Of a DNA stretch of 64,000 nucleotides, positions 63,896 to 64,000 are shown one piece after another. A program made the translations under genes and the position numbers. This DNA comes from Microcoleus sp. FACHB-831. GTDB taxonomy: Bacteria; Cyanobacteriota; Cyanobacteriia; Cyanobacteriales; FACHB-T130. Below the pieces are notes generated by a model, which had not been told where the DNA came from, searched no databases, and saw only the letters and a program-made list of their open reading frames with translations. Numbering within the stretch: the first letter of the stretch is position 1; every line of letters begins with the position of its first letter. Location of the stretch: the NCBI RefSeq assembly GCF_014695585.1, contig NZ_JACJON010000032.1, forward strand, positions 1 to 64,000, written 5' to 3'.

Positions 63896-63974
63896 GGCGT
63901 TGCTGAATTGCGAATGATTTAGATACCTCAGAAGCTGATTTTATCTGCCAAAACCATTACTTTTCAGCAACGCC
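63896..63974. mobile_element. MITE-like element
   Basis: A 79-base element bounded by the inverted repeat GGCGTTGCTGAA / TTCAGCAACGCC (12 bases perfect), with a short AT-rich interior and no coding capacity. The ends resemble those of cyanobacterial IS elements. A target duplication is not evident. Confidence 0.65.
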
Positions 63975-64000
63975 AGAAATTAATCTCTCAAACATCTTTC

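Overview
The window comes from a cyanobacterium, most likely a filamentous one. The evidence is the very high density of the HIP1 octamer GCGATCGC, a form IB RuBisCO locus (rbcL-rbcX-rbcS) followed by a RuBisCO activase with a small-subunit-like tail, petG, cytochrome cM, a Ycf51 protein, a Ccs1 cytochrome c biogenesis protein, very large PAS/GAF histidine kinases and many short dispersed palindromic repeats. No rRNA or tRNA gene was recognised. One structural RNA, the SRP RNA, is present.

Layout. 1-5 kb: LysE-type exporter, DNA topoisomerase I and a small conserved protein. 5-13 kb: ccs1, then a 2085-residue membrane-anchored sensor kinase with about 11 PAS and two GAF domains; the second GAF looks like a dual-cysteine cyanobacteriochrome. 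13-16 kb: queF, two small conserved proteins, SRP RNA, YciI-like protein and a 2H phosphoesterase. 16-20 kb: the carbon-fixation block on the minus strand. 20-27 kb: a secreted seven-bladed propeller, panB, a TPR protein that resembles the N-terminal half of CHAT-protease proteins, and a STAND NTPase with TPRs. 27-36 kb: small coiled-coil genes, ahcY, a zinc-ribbon/HEAT/WD40 protein, a PspA-like protein, a VOC protein, an ABC exporter and cytM. 36-46 kb: petG, rsmD, hisH, a C15 peptidase-like gene, an HNH nuclease, sufU-ycf51, an iron-ADH-like gene and an LL-DAP-type aminotransferase. 46-54 kb: a lipoprotein, a hybrid kinase with an AhpD/CMD-like N-terminus, an acyltransferase and a second ABC exporter.

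The most interesting region is 54.0-63.7 kb. Eight co-directional genes on the minus strand match the poorly characterised Salmonella STM4011-STM4015-type cluster: two radical SAM enzymes (one with an auxiliary, SPASM-like cysteine set), an alkaline-phosphatase/sulfatase-fold hydrolase, an ATP-grasp protein and four paralogous HEAT+LRR proteins. All four LRR proteins end in a conserved, acidic and aromatic tail of the form RY(C/Y)-x-x-x-E, and one paralog carries this tail twice. I infer that the LRR proteins may be protein-sized substrates or carriers whose C-terminal tails are modified by the enzymes, in the manner of a RiPP with multiple cores. A LexA-box-like palindrome lies upstream of the cluster, and a similarly arranged one lies over the promoter of a small unknown gene near 28.5 kb.

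Limits: domain assignments are from reading motifs. No database search or structure prediction was run.
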